DNA of 64,000 nucleotides from Gyromitra esculenta (lineage: Eukaryota > Ascomycota > Pezizomycetes > Pezizales > Discinaceae): positions 1 to 64,000 of the forward strand of contig JBCAML010000018.1 of the NCBI GenBank assembly GCA_038503075.1. Reading direction: 5' to 3'. Every line of letters begins with the position of its first letter. Position 1 is the stretch's first letter. The notes under the pieces were generated by a model. The model saw only the letters and a list, made by a program, of their open reading frames with translations, was not told where the DNA came from and made no database searches. Shown in pieces: positions 9,370 to 19,467 of this stretch. The translations under genes were made by a program, and so were the position numbers.

Positions 9370-9780
9370 TTTCATGGATGGTTGTTTTCGTTGGTTAGCT
9401 GGGTGCATGGATGCAGGGTTGTTACGTCGTGTTGTTGTTTTCTATGTTTCTTTGGGTTTCCGTTGCAATGAGTCAAGTCTTTGTCATCGAGCGAGTTGGA
9501 TTATGGTATATAAGCGAAGGGTTTCCCCTTTGATTGTACTTTTCCTTCTTCTTTCTTTAAGCAACGTCTTCTATTGTATACTCACAGTATTTCACGAATA
9601 CCAAACTCAGATTACACCTCGTGATCTTTCGCTGTCGCTGTCTTCAAGTTATCACAACTTGAACCACTGGTAGAGCCTGTAGAATCTTCGTATACCCTCT
9701 TGTCGTTAGTTTCTCGTTCAAGTAGCACTGCTTATCTCGGGGGATACCTGAGAGCTTGACGAGAATCTCGCTCCTTGAGA
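9370..9780 (+). repeat. LTR-A, 5' LTR of A2
   Basis: Landmarks: ATGAGTCA (9468-9475), TATATAA (9507-9513), AAGCAACGT (9559-9567), hairpin 1 GATTAC/GTGATC with loop ACCTC (9610-9626), spacer CGCTGTCGCTGTC (9630-9642), hairpin 2 TTCAAGTT/AACTTGAA (9643-9663), hairpin 3 TCTCGGG/CCTGAGA with loop GGATA (9735-9753). Confidence 0.95.
9507..9513 (+). promoter_or_regulatory. A2 LTR TATA box
   Basis: TATATAA lies about 46 nt upstream of AAGCAACGT, the inferred RNA 5' end, and about 32 nt downstream of ATGAGTCA. The same order is kept in the other LTR-A copies. The start site itself is inferred. Confidence 0.5.
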
Positions 9781-9793
9781 TTACGTTGCTTCC
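9781..9793 (+). promoter_or_regulatory. A2 primer-binding site for self-priming
   Basis: TTACGTTGCTTCC lies directly after the LTR. ACGTTGCTT (9783-9791) pairs with AAGCAACGT (9559-9567) over nine bases. Confidence 0.6.
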
Positions 9794-9838
9794 TAATCTA
9801 CACCCTCTACCCCGCTTCCCCCTCAAACTAAAATCACC

Positions 9839-11083
9839 ATGAGCAACCCTGCCCCCGCCCCCTGGACCTTCCCAACATTTGAGAACTTCCAGGCCGCCGC
9901 CAACGCCGACCTCGCCTCCGCTTATGAGGAAATTCGTTCCCACTACCAACAGCGGGTCGATAACCTCACGTACGCAGACCTTCAGCTTGAGGAAGTCACT
10001 CAAGAGAGAAATAACATGACGGCAAGGTTCAATACTTGTCAATCCCAACTACAAGCAGCCGAAGCAGAAGTCGCTCGCCTCCTCAACGCCGCTCCTCCAC
10101 CACCTGCGCCCTCGCCACCACCGCCTCCCGCTCACACACAAGGAGGCCGTTCAGACAAGATGCCCGATCCGGATAAATTCAACGGATCCCGCGACAAGCT
10201 CCCCGGGTTCGTCCTACAACTCCGATCAAAACTCTCGGTTAACGCCGACCGCTTCTCCAGTAGCAACAATATGATATTGTATGCTATTAGCCGTCTTGAG
10301 GGAGCCGCCCTCGAGCAAATTCGCCACTCTGTCCTCCCCGACGGAACCACTACCTGGAACAACGCTGCCGAACTGATTACTGCCTTGGAGACCGCTTTCG
10401 GCGACCCCGACCCACTGGGAACCGCTCGCCGCGAACTGCACCAGCTCCGACAAGGGAAACGGGATTTTTCTGCTTACCTCGCCGACTTTCAACGGATCAT
10501 GGGAAGGCTAAATTACGATGAGTCAGCAAAGAACGACGCCCTGGAGTTCGGAATGTCGGACGAACTAAAAGAAGCCGTGGTAACCGTCGCCGACTTCCCC
10601 ACCACCTTCACTTCCCTCTGTGCCTTCCTCCTCCGCTTAGACAACCGTATCCGAGCAAGGAGAGAAGAGAAAAAGAACAATGCCCGCAACACCATGGGAC
10701 AGTTCACCGCCCCTGCCGCCGCCCCCGCCGCCTTCACCCCTGCCTCCTCCTCCTTCGCCCCGGGAGGGCTTGCCCCCATGGATTTGTCCTTCGGCCGTAC
10801 CTCCACCTCCCACCCTGCCCCTGAACAACGCTATGTCCAGGTTAACGGGAGGAGAAAGTTATCGCCTGAAGAAAAGAATTGGAGGCAAACCAACAACCGC
10901 TGCCTGTTCTGCGCCGGAGAAGGGCACATCTTTTCCAACTGCCCCTCCGCCTCCAAACGCCCTGCCATGAGGGGAGCCGTTACCAATGCCGCCGCCGCAC
11001 CCGCCCCTTCTGTGTTCCCTCCACCTTTGCCGCCCCGTTTTCCTGCCTTCGATGCAGCAGACTCTGTAGAGTCTTTAAACTAA
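9839..11083 (+). CDS. gag: A2 Gag polyprotein
   Basis: A 414-aa Gag, same length as A1 Gag and one residue shorter than A3 Gag. It starts MSNPAPAPWTF. The leader of 58 nt after the LTR is short. Regions in order: helical N-terminus (about residues 20-85), proline-rich linker (about 90-105), Ty3-type capsid domain from MPDPDKFNGSRDKLPGF (about 112-290), a low-complexity Ala/Pro/Ser region, and zinc knuckle CLFCAGEGHIFSNC near residue 365. Its last codons overlap the frameshift heptamer. Confidence 0.93.
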   Translation: MSNPAPAPWTFPTFENFQAAANADLASAYEEIRSHYQQRVDNLTYADLQLEEVTQERNNMTARFNTCQSQLQAAEAEVARLLNAAPPPPAPSPPPPPAHTQGGRSDKMPDPDKFNGSRDKLPGFVLQLRSKLSVNADRFSSSNNMILYAISRLEGAALEQIRHSVLPDGTTTWNNAAELITALETAFGDPDPLGTARRELHQLRQGKRDFSAYLADFQRIMGRLNYDESAKNDALEFGMSDELKEAVVTVADFPTTFTSLCAFLLRLDNRIRARREEKKNNARNTMGQFTAPAAAPAAFTPASSSFAPGGLAPMDLSFGRTSTSHPAPEQRYVQVNGRRKLSPEEKNWRQTNNRCLFCAGEGHIFSNCPSASKRPAMRGAVTNAAAAPAPSVFPPPLPPRFPAFDAADSVESLN

Positions 11084-11118
11084 TTCAACCAGAGTCGCCA
11101 TGTGACCCTGCTCTGGTT
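11074..11118 (+). promoter_or_regulatory. A2 -1 frameshift signal
   Basis: TTTAAAC (11074-11080) is followed by a TAA stop and spacer, then AACCAGAGT (11087-11095) pairing GCTCTGGTT (11110-11118). The gag frame and pol frame differ by exactly -1. Confidence 0.85.
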
Positions 11119-14100
11119 CATTTCTCTCCTTTGTCAGCGTTCTCAATTTCTGGGTTTTCGGTATCAGATGTGTGTGTGGAGGATAATTTGGATGGGGAAC
11201 ATTTTGTAATTTCATGTAGCCTTTCCCACCAAAATAAAATTGTAAAAACACACGCACTTCTTGATACTGGAGCCTCAGGGTTCGCTTTCATTGATGAGGA
11301 TTTTGTGCGTCACCATTCCCTACCGTTATCTCCCCTTCGTACCCCTCGCCAATTAGAGGTCATTGATGGCCGAACAATTGCCTCCGGAGATATCAATAAC
11401 CTCTGTCATCTGGAGCTTTCCATCCAACAACACACCGAAAAAGCTCCTTTCTTCGTCACCAAACTAGGCCATTACGCCCTAGTATTAGGCATTCCCTGGA
11501 TGAACCTCCACGATGTTCATCTACAGTTCGCAAACAAAAGCATTGAATTCAATTCTGAATTCTGCACCACTCACTGCACCCCTAAACAATCCGTCGTCTC
11601 AGCCAATGCCATCCCCCCACCGAACAAGCTTAATGCCGCCTTTATCGGAGCCGCTAGTTTCCGTATGCTTGCTAGAAAAAAGGGTATCCAGGTTTACGCT
11701 ATGTCCCTCTACGAAATCAATAAAGTTCTTGATAACAAGACAACTAAAGAAGAGTGGAAGCAACGAATACCTGCTGAATACCATGGATATCTAGACATGT
11801 TCGATAAAGCTAAAGCTCAAGGACTTCCCCCTCGTCGACCCTACGACCATAAGATTACCCTGCAAGAGGGCAAAGAACCACCGTTTGGACCCCTCTATGG
11901 CATGTCTCGTGATGAACTTCTAGTTCTTAAAAAGTACATCGAAGACAACTTAGAAAAAGGATTCATCCGCGCCAGTTCATCTTCCGCCGGCTCTCCAGTC
12001 CTCTTCGCCGCTAAGCCCGATGGTTCCCTCCGACTTTGTGTCGATTATCGTGGCCTTAACGCTCTTACGGTGAAAGACAGATACACTTCCCCCCTGATTA
12101 AAGAAACGTTGGATCGCCTCGCAAAAGCCCAGTGGTACTCCAAACTCGATCTCCGCGATGGCTTTCACCAAATTCGTATTGCTGAGGGAGAAGAATGGAA
12201 AACAGCCTTTCGAACGCGATACGGCCTATACGAATACATGGTAATGCCATTCGGTCTTACCAATGCCCCCGGTACATTCCAACGATTTGTGAACGATTCC
12301 CTCCGAGAATTTCTAGATCTTTTCTGCACGGCCTACCTCGACGATATTCTTATCTACAGCGATACTCTTGCCGAGCACAAGGTACATGTCAGACAAGTAC
12401 TCGACGCCCTTAAAGCCAACGACATCCTTCTCAAACCTGAGAAGTGTGAATTCCACGTGCAGTCCATCAAATACCTTGGCCTAATCCTCACCCCCGAAGG
12501 CATCAAGATGGACGAGGATAAATTAAAAGCCGTCCGAGACTGGAATCGCCCAAAGTCAATTAAAGACGTACAAGCCTTCCTCGGTTTCGCAAATTTCTAC
12601 CGTAGATTTATCTTGGGATTCTCTCGCCTCGCTGCCCCCCTTACCGCCTTCACAAAAAAAGGTATTACTTTCAACTGGACCGTCGAAGCCGAACTTGCTT
12701 TTGAAGCTCTTAAAGACGCCTTCACTAAAGCCCCGGTACTCATCCACTTTGACCCTCGGAAGAAAATCTTTGTAGAATCCGATGCTTCCGACTTCGTCTC
12801 CGGTGGCGTCCTCTCCCAGCTCGACGACCAAGGCATACTCCACCCTGTGGCATTCTTCTCTAAAAAACACTCACCTGCTGAATGTAATTATGAGATATAC
12901 GACAAAGAATTGCTAGCCATCATCCGCTGCTTCGAAGAATGGAGACCCGAACTCGAAGGCTCTGAACTACCCATATCTGTCATCACCGACCATAAGAACT
13001 TAGAGTATTTCATGACTACTAAGCAACTCAATCGAAGACAGGTCAGATGGGCAGAATACCTCTCACGGTTCGACTTTGTGATCACATATCGACCAGGAGT
13101 ACAGGGAGGAAAACCGGACGCATTGACTCGGAGATCGGGAGATCTCCCTGAAGAAGGGGATGAAAGACTACAACACCAATACCAAGTAGTCTTAAAGGAA
13201 AGAAACTTGGACCCCAAGCTAAGTTTGTTTTCGGGTTCTTTATCAAATGAACCCGCTGAATTGGACGCTCCCCTCGAGACCTTAATGAATCATGGATATA
13301 GTGCTGACCCGTTCCCACAAAAAATCCTCCTAGCACTTAGAAATGGCGAACGACAATCCAAAGAAATAACCCTAGGCGATTGTACGGAAGTCAATAACCG
13401 TCTCTATTATCGGCAAAAGCTCTATATCCCTGATCACGATCCTCTCCGCCTCCTCATCCTACAACGACATCATGATGCCCCCTCCGCTGGCCACCCAGGA
13501 CGTGAAAAATCCTTCGAACTCATTTCAAGGCATTTCTATTGGCCAAAGATGAGGGAATATATTGGTCGCTATACCCGAAACTGTCACATCTGTCGACGAG
13601 CTAAGCCAAGCACCCTCAGTACCCATGGCGTCCTAAAACCACTCCCAATTCCTAACCGCCCCTGGGAAGAGTTATCAATGGACTTTGTTACGGGTCTCCC
13701 AAACTCCGATGGTTTTGATGCAATAATGGTCGTGGTAGACAGGTTATCAAAGATGCGACACTTAATTCCCTGTAATACCACTGTCAATGCCGAGAAAACA
13801 GCGGAGCTTTACCTCCAAAACGTCTGGAAACTCCATGGACTACCTTCCCATATCACTTCTGATAGAGGAACGCAGTTCACTGCCAAATTCTGGAATTACC
13901 TTTGCCAACGCTTAAATATCTCCGCCCGTATGTCGACTTCCTTTCACCCGGAAACAGATGGTCAAACCGAGCGTCTCAACGCCGTCATGGAGCAATACCT
14001 TCGTTGTTATGTTTCGTACCAACAAGATGATTGGGCAAAATGGTTACCGATTGCCGAATTTGCTGCTAATAACCAGGAGTCGGCCAGTACTAAAGCCACA

Positions 14101-14760
14101 CCCTTTTTCGCCAATTATGGCTATCATCCCCGTTTTGACACTTCGATTATTCCCAATGATCATTCCCCTCAAACCCTCGATGCCAACCTATTTGTTCTAA
14201 AGATGGAGGATCTTAGAGACTTCCTCCGAACTCAGATGAGAACGGCCCAGGATATTTTTGAGACCAGTACTAACCGGCACCGCACCCACGCCCCCTCGTT
14301 TAAGGTCAACGATCAAGTCTTTGTGTCCATGAAGAATATGAGGACAAACCGAAACTCAAGGAAGTTAGACTGGAAATGGAGTGGCCCCTTTCCTGTGAAA
14401 AGAATAATTTCGGCGCATGCATATGAAATAGACCTACCAATGTCAATGAAATACCATCCGGTATTCCACGTCTCGTTGATCAAAGCAGCTCCTACTGATC
14501 CACTCCCTGGCCAAGTTATCCCACCACCCCCTGCCGTCCAAGTAAACGATCATGAAGAATATTTCGTCGAAAGTATATTGGACTCTCGCCTTCATCGGGG
14601 AAGACTCCAATACTTGGTGGAATGGACAGGTTATGCGTTACCCACTTGGGAACCCGCGGAGTACCACGAGGAGACAGAAGCAGTAGATGTTTTCCATCAA
14701 CGGCATCCGAATAAACCAAAGGAAGACCTGATTAGTGTTCGCAGGGGCTCACGGCTATAA
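11080..14760 (+). CDS. pol: A2 Pol polyprotein, intact
   Basis: Pol is entered from gag by -1 frameshift; the frame also stays open upstream inside gag, but no start there is conserved. Motifs: protease DTGA (11263-11274), RT YLDD (12334-12345), RNase H ESDASD (12775-12792), integrase HHCC finger with CHIC at 13581-13592, and catalytic D (13681-13683), D (13861-13863) and E (13969-13971), giving an exact D,D-35-E. A chromodomain (about 14551-14700) ends the protein; such domains bind methylated histone tails and steer integration into heterochromatin, which fits the nesting seen here. The stop is just before the purine tract AAGGGAGGGGGTAC and the 3' LTR. No lesion was found. Confidence 0.93.
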   Translation, partial: LIQPESPCDPALVHFSPLSAFSISGFSVSDVCVEDNLDGEHFVISCSLSHQNKIVKTHALLDTGASGFAFIDEDFVRHHSLPLSPLRTPRQLEVIDGRTIASGDINNLCHLELSIQQHTEKAPFFVTKLGHYALVLGIPWMNLHDVHLQFANKSIEFNSEFCTTHCTPKQSVVSANAIPPPNKLNAAFIGAASFRMLARKKGIQVYAMSLYEINKVLDNKTTKEEWKQRIPAEYHGYLDMFDKAKAQGLPPRRPYDHKITLQEGKEPPFGPLYGMSRDELLVLKKYIEDNLEKGFIRASSSSAGSPVLFAAKPDGSLRLCVDYRGLNALTVKDRYTSPLIKETLDRLAKAQWYSKLDLRDGFHQIRIAEGEEWKTAFRTRYGLYEYMVMPFGLTNAPGTFQRFVNDSLREFLDLFCTAYLDDILIYSDTLAEHKVHVRQVLDALKANDILLKPEKCEFHVQSIKYLGLILTPEGIKMDEDKLKAVRDWNRPKSIKDVQAFLGFANFYRRFILGFSRLAAPLTAFTKKGITFNWTVEAELAFEALKDAFTKAPVLIHFDPRKKIFVESDASDFVSGGVLSQLDDQGILHPVAFFSKKHSPAECNYEIYDKELLAIIRCFEEWRPELEGSELPISVITDHKNLEYFMTTKQLNRRQVRWAEYLSRFDFVITYRPGVQGGKPDALTRRSGDLPEEGDERLQHQYQVVLKERNLDPKLSLFSGSLSNEPAELDAPLETLMNHGYSADPFPQKILLALRNGERQSKEITLGDCTEVNNRLYYRQKLYIPDHDPLRLLILQRHHDAPSAGHPGREKSFELISRHFYWPKMREYIGRYTRNCHICRRAKPSTLSTHGVLKPLPIPNRPWEELSMDFVTGLPNSDGFDAIMVVVDRLSKMRHLIPCNTTVNAEKTAELYLQNVWKLHGLPSHITSDRGTQFTAKFWNYLCQRLNISARMSTSFHPETDGQTERLNAVMEQYLRCYVSYQQDDWAKWLPIAEFAANNQESASTKATPFFANYGYHPRFDTSIIPNDHSPQTLDANLFVLKMEDLRDFLRTQMRTAQDIFETSTNRHRTHAPSFKVNDQVFVSMKNMRTNRNSRKLDWKWSGPFPVKRIISAHAYEIDLPMSMKYHPVFHVSLIKAAPTDPLPGQVIPPPPAVQVNDHEEYFVESILDSRLHRGRLQYLVEWTGYALPTWEPAEYHEETEAVDVFHQRHPNKPKEDLISVRRGSRL

Positions 14761-14772
14761 GGGAGGGGGTAC

Positions 14773-15183
14773 TTTCATGGATGGTTGTTTTCGTTGGTTA
14801 GCTGGGTGCATGGATGCAGGGTTGTTACGTCGTGTTGTTGTTTTCTATGTTTCTTTGGGTTTCCGTTGCAATGAGTCAAGTCTTTGTCATCGAGCGAGTT
14901 GGATTATGGTATATAAGCGAAGGGTTTCCCCTTTGATTGTACTTTTCCTTCTTCTTTCTTTAAGCAACGTCTTCTATTGTATACTCACAGTATTTCACGA
15001 ATACCAAACTCAGATTACACCTCGTGATCTTTCGCTGTCGCTGTCTTCAAGTTATCACAACTTGAACCACTGGTAGAGCCTGTAGAATCTTCGTATACCC
15101 TCTTGTCGTTAGTTTCTCGTTCAAGTAGCACTGCTTATCTCGGGGGATACCTGAGAGCTTGACGAGAATCTCGCTCCTTGAGA
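14773..15183 (+). repeat. LTR-A, 3' LTR of A2
   Basis: 411 bp, apparently identical to 9370-9780. The purine tract AAGGGAGGGGGTAC lies directly upstream and the TSD copy TTCGC (15184-15188) directly downstream. Confidence 0.95.
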
Positions 15184-15188
15184 TTCGC

Positions 15189-18100
15189 TTTCATTGATGA
15201 AAACTTCGTGCGTCACCATTCTTTGCCCTTGTCTCCCCTTAAAACCCCTCGACAGTTAGAAGTCATCGATGGGCGAACAATCGCTTCGGGAGACATCACC
15301 AACTTATGCCACTTGGAGCTTTCCATTCAACAACACACTGAGAAAGCTCCCTTCTTTGTAACCAAGCTAGGACACTACCCTCTAGTACTTGGCATCCCCT
15401 GGATGAATCTTCATGACATTCATCTACAGTTCGCTAACAAAAGCATTGAATTTAACTCTAAATTCTGCACCACCCACTGTGCCCCAAAGCAACCTGTCGT
15501 TTCCACTACTGCTATTTCTCCACCAAACAAGCTTAACGCCGCTTTTATTAGCGCTGCTAGTTTCCGCATGCTTGCTAGAAGAAAGGGTATCCAAGTTTAT
15601 TCTATGTCCCTCTACGAAATCAATAGAGTCCTTGATAGCAAGACTACTAAAGAAGAATGGAGGCTACGAATACCCGCCGAATACCACGATTATCTAGACA
15701 TGTTCGACAAAGCTAAAGCCCAAGGACTCCCCCCCCGAAGACCCTATGATCATAAGATCACCTTGCAAGAAGGCAAGGAACCACCGTTTGGACCCCTCTA
15801 CGGCATGTCTCGAGATGAACTCTTAGTCTTGAAAAAATATATCGAAGACAACCTAGAGAAAGGCTTCATTCGCGCAAGCTCTTCCTCTGCTGGCTCCCCC
15901 GTCCTCTTTGCTGCCAAACCTGACGGATCCCTTCGCCTATGTGTGGACTACCGTGGCCTTAATGCCCTTACTGTGAAGGACCGCTACACCTCCCCCTTGA
16001 TCAAAGAAACATTGGACCGACTTGCAAAAGCCCAATGGTATTCAAAGCTTGATCTCCGTGACGGTTTTCATCAAATCCGCATTGCCGAGGGAGAAGAATG
16101 GAAAACTGCTTTCCGAACTCGGTATGGCCTATATGAGTATATGGTAATGCCATTCGGCCTTACCAACGCACCTGGTACCTTTCAACGGTTTGTAAACGAT
16201 TCCCTCCGAGAATATCTGGATCTCTTCTGCACAGCATACCTCGATGATATCCTCATCTATAGCGACACTCTCACCGAACACAAAGTGCATGTCAGACAAG
16301 TTCTAGACGCCCTCAAAGCCAATAATATCCTCCTTAAACCGGAGAAATGCGAATTCCACGTACAATCGATCAAATACCTCGGTTTAATCCTTACTCCTGA
16401 AGGCATTAAGATGGACGAAGACAAGCTCAAAGCCGTACGAGATTGGAACCGACCCAAATGTATTAAGGATGTCCAGGCATTCTTAGGTTTTGCGAATTTC
16501 TACCGGAGATTTATTTTAGGATTCTCACGCCTCGCTGCCCCCCTTACCGCGTTCACAAAAAAAGGCACCGTCTTTGAATGGACAGTTGAAGCCGAGTTAG
16601 CATTCGAAGCACTCAAGGATGCCTTTACCAAAGCACCGGTACTCATCCACTTCGACCCCCGGAAGAAAATCTTTGTTGAATCCGATGCTTCTGACTTCGT
16701 CTCCGGCGGTGTTCTTTCCCAGCTCGATGACAATGGCATACTCCACCCTGTGGCTTTCTTTTCTAAAAAACACTCGCCAGCCGAATGTAATTATGAAATC
16801 TACGATAAAGAACTCCTAGCCATCATTCGCTGTTTTGAAGAATGGAGACCGGAACTCGAAGGCTCTGAACTGCCTATTTCCGTCATCACCGACCATAAGA
16901 ACCTGGAATACTTCATGACGACGAAACAACTCAATAGGAGACAAGTCAGATGGGCAGAGTACCTCTCGCGCTTTGACTTCGTAATTACTTATCGACCAGG
17001 AGTACAAGGGGGGAAGCCGGATGCATTGACTCGGAGATCAGGAGATCTCCCTGAAGAAGGGGATGAAAGACTACAACATCAACTCCAGGTTGTCTTGAAG
17101 GAAAAGAACCTCGATCCCAAGCTAAGTTTGTTTTCGGGTTCTTTATCAAATGAACCCGCTGAATTGGATGCCCCCCTTGAGACCTTAATGAACCACGGAT
17201 ATATTGCTGACCCATTCCCACAAAAAATCCTATTAGCACTTAAGAATGGTGAACAACAATCCAAGGAAATCACTCTAGGCGATTGTACCGAGAAAAAGGG
17301 CTACCTTCTATATCGACAAAAGTTCTATGTCCCTGATCATGACCCTCTCCGCGTCCTCATCCTGCAAAGATATCACGATGCCCCCTCTGCCGGCCATCCA
17401 GGACGTGAAAAAACCTTTGAGCTTATCTCTAGGCATTTTTATTGGCCAAAAATGAGGGAATACATCGGACGATATACCCGAAATTGCCATACCTGTCGAC
17501 GAGCAAAGCCTAATACCCTTGGTACCCACGGCGTTCTTAAACCACTCCCAATTCCTAACCGCCCCTGGGAAGAACTATCGATGGATTTTGTCACTGGCCT
17601 CCCCGAATCCGATGGGTTTAATGCAATAATGGTTGTAGTAGATAGGCTATCAAAAATGCGACACTTGATCCCCTGTAACACCACCGTCAATGCTGAACAA
17701 ACTGCGGAACTTTATCTCCAAAATGTTTGGAAACTTCACGGACTACCTTCCTATATCACCTCCGATAGAGGAACGCAGTTTACCGCCAAGTTTTGGAAAC
17801 ACCTCTGTCAACGCCTCAATATTTCCGCTCGTATGTCAACGTCTTTTCACCCGGAGACGGATGGTCAAACCGAGCGTCTCAATGCCGTCATGGAGCAGTA
17901 TCTTCGTTGCTATGTCTCGTACCAACAAGACGACTGGGCAAAATGGTTACTGATTGCCGAGTTCGCTGCCAACAACCAAGAATCGGCCAGTACTAAGGCC
18001 ACCCCCTTTTTCGCCAACTACGGCTATCACCCTCGCTTTGACACTTCTATTGCCTCTAATGATCGTTCCCCGCAAACCCTTGATGCCAACCTCTTCGCTT

Positions 18101-18663
18101 TAAAGATGGAAGAACTTAGAGACTTCCTCCGAATACAGATGAGAACGGCTCAAGATATTCACGAAACCAGTACTAATCGTCACCGTACCCCTGCTCCTTC
18201 GTTCAAAGTCGATGACCAAGTCTTCGTGTCCATGAAGAATATGAGGACAACCAGGAATTCGAGGAAGTTAGACTGGAAATGGAGTGGCCCCTTCCCTATA
18301 AAGAGGATAATCTCGGCGCACGCTTATGAAATAGACCTGCCAACGTCAATGAAGTACCATCCGGTATTCCACGTTTCATTAATCAAAGCAGCTCCTACCG
18401 ACCCACTCCCTGGCCAAATTATTCCACCGCCCCCCCCTATCCAAGTTAATGACCATGAGGAATATCTTGTCGAAAATATATTGGACTCTCGCCTCTATCG
18501 GGGAAGACTTCAATATTTGGTTGAGTGGACGGGATATGCTTTGCCTACGTGGGAACCTGCGGAGTATCATGAAGAAACGGAAGCAGTAGACGTGTTTCAC
18601 CAAAGATATCCGAGTAAGCCGAAGGAAGGTCTGGTTAGTGTTCGCAGGAGCTCACGGCTATAA
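15189..18663 (+). pseudogene. pol: A1 pol, 3' segment after A2
   Basis: This continues the frame left at 9369. It reads AFIDENFVRHHS, then the RT with YLDD (near 16240), RNase H (ESDASD near 16680), integrase with HHCC, TSDRGTQF and HPETDGQTE, and a chromodomain starting EEYLVENIL (near 18460). There is no internal stop from 15189 to 18663. The protein cannot be made as one piece while A2 is present. The stop lies 12 nt before the 3' LTR. Confidence 0.88.
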
Positions 18664-18675
18664 GGGAGGGGGTAC

Positions 18676-19085
18676 TTTCATGGATGGTTGTCGTGTTATT
18701 CGGTTAGCGGTATGGTTATTCGGTTGTGTTGTTCTGTCGGTTGATCTATATGTTTCCCTTGGTTTCCTTTACAATGAGTCATACGTTTGTCATCAAAGAG
18801 GTGGATTATGAGTATATAAGCGAAGGGATTTCCCCTCTTGTTGTACTTTTTTTCTTTCTTTCCTTAAGCAACGTCTTCTATCGTACACTCTTGTATTTCA
18901 CAATACAAACCTCGGTTATACCTCATAACCTTACGCTGTCGCCGTCCTCAAGTCCTCCATACTTGAACACTCCGTAGAGCCTGTGGAACCTCGTGAACAC
19001 TCTCGTCACTTAGTTTTCCCTTCAAGTAGCACTGCTTATCTCGGGGGATACCTGAGAGCTTGAAGATAAACCTCGCCCCTTGAGA
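18676..19085 (+). repeat. LTR-A, 3' LTR of A1
   Basis: 410 bp, preceded by a GGGAGGGGGTAC purine tract. It differs from the 5' LTR by scattered substitutions and one base of length. The right flank ACTGA belongs to an LTR-B tail, not to B2 pol. Confidence 0.9.
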
Positions 19086-19119
19086 ACTGAAGGGCTTAAC
19101 GAGGGACTCAACCGTGAGA
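19086..19119 (+). repeat. LTR-B tail fragment (last 34 bp)
   Basis: ACTGAAGGGC...CCGTGAGA is the 3' end of a forward LTR-B, beginning in the middle of hairpin 3. It is followed by GCGAG of the reverse LTR-B, consistent with a forward LTR-B once inserted there. Confidence 0.75.
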
Positions 19120-19467
19120 GCGAGGTACTAACATGTTCGAAGAGTGCAGTGTTTCTACAAGTTCTACAGAGGATATACTTCAAGGCGAAGTATCGGCGAT
19201 GTTTCACAGCGACAGCGAAGGTTCTGAGGTAGAACCGAGATAGTATTAAAGTAATACAGGTAGAAGTGAAACGAGAACGTTGCTTAAGGAAAGAAGAAGA
19301 AGAGAACAAAGAACGAATGAAATCCAACACTTAAATACCCCGCTTTTCCACACGAAACCTAATACCTGATAGCAACCGAAACACAAAGACATTGTCCAAC
19401 AAACCCGTAATACGTAATAATACCTCGAGTTTAACCCTAACCCTATAGCTAATCTTAATCTGTGAAA
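19120..19467 (-). repeat. Truncated LTR-B, reverse strand
   Basis: This is an LTR-B in reverse orientation that lacks about 60 bp of its 3' end and ends CTGTGAAA. It keeps the hairpin ATACTTC/GAAGTAT (19175-19193) and the tag ACGTTGCTT. Its U3 contains AGGGTTAGGGTT, two telomere-like units. The right flank is GCTTA. Confidence 0.8.

Larger units (their letters stand above)
9370..15183 (+). mobile_element. Ty3/gypsy chromovirus A2, complete and apparently intact
   Basis: This is a full-length element with 411-bp LTRs at 9370-9780 and 14773-15183 that look identical base for base. It has TSD TTCGC, intact gag and pol and all catalytic motifs. It is the youngest-looking element here and a candidate for recent or current activity. 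Confidence 0.95.
7445..19085 (+). mobile_element. Ty3/gypsy chromovirus A1, interrupted by A2
   Basis: This A-family element has LTRs at 7445-7853 and 18676-19085, and A2 is inserted in its protease coding region. The LTRs differ at about a dozen sites, so it is older than A2. Its flanks do not match: GCAGA on the left, in B2 pol, and ACTGA on the right, in an LTR-B tail. This suggests recombination between two different A elements. Confidence 0.85.

Noticed and set aside
14779..15076. Open frames of 80-120 codons inside LTRs, often rich in Leu, Phe and Ser
   Set aside because: They cover the LTR promoter and leader and are broken at will in other copies; no sign of protein selection.
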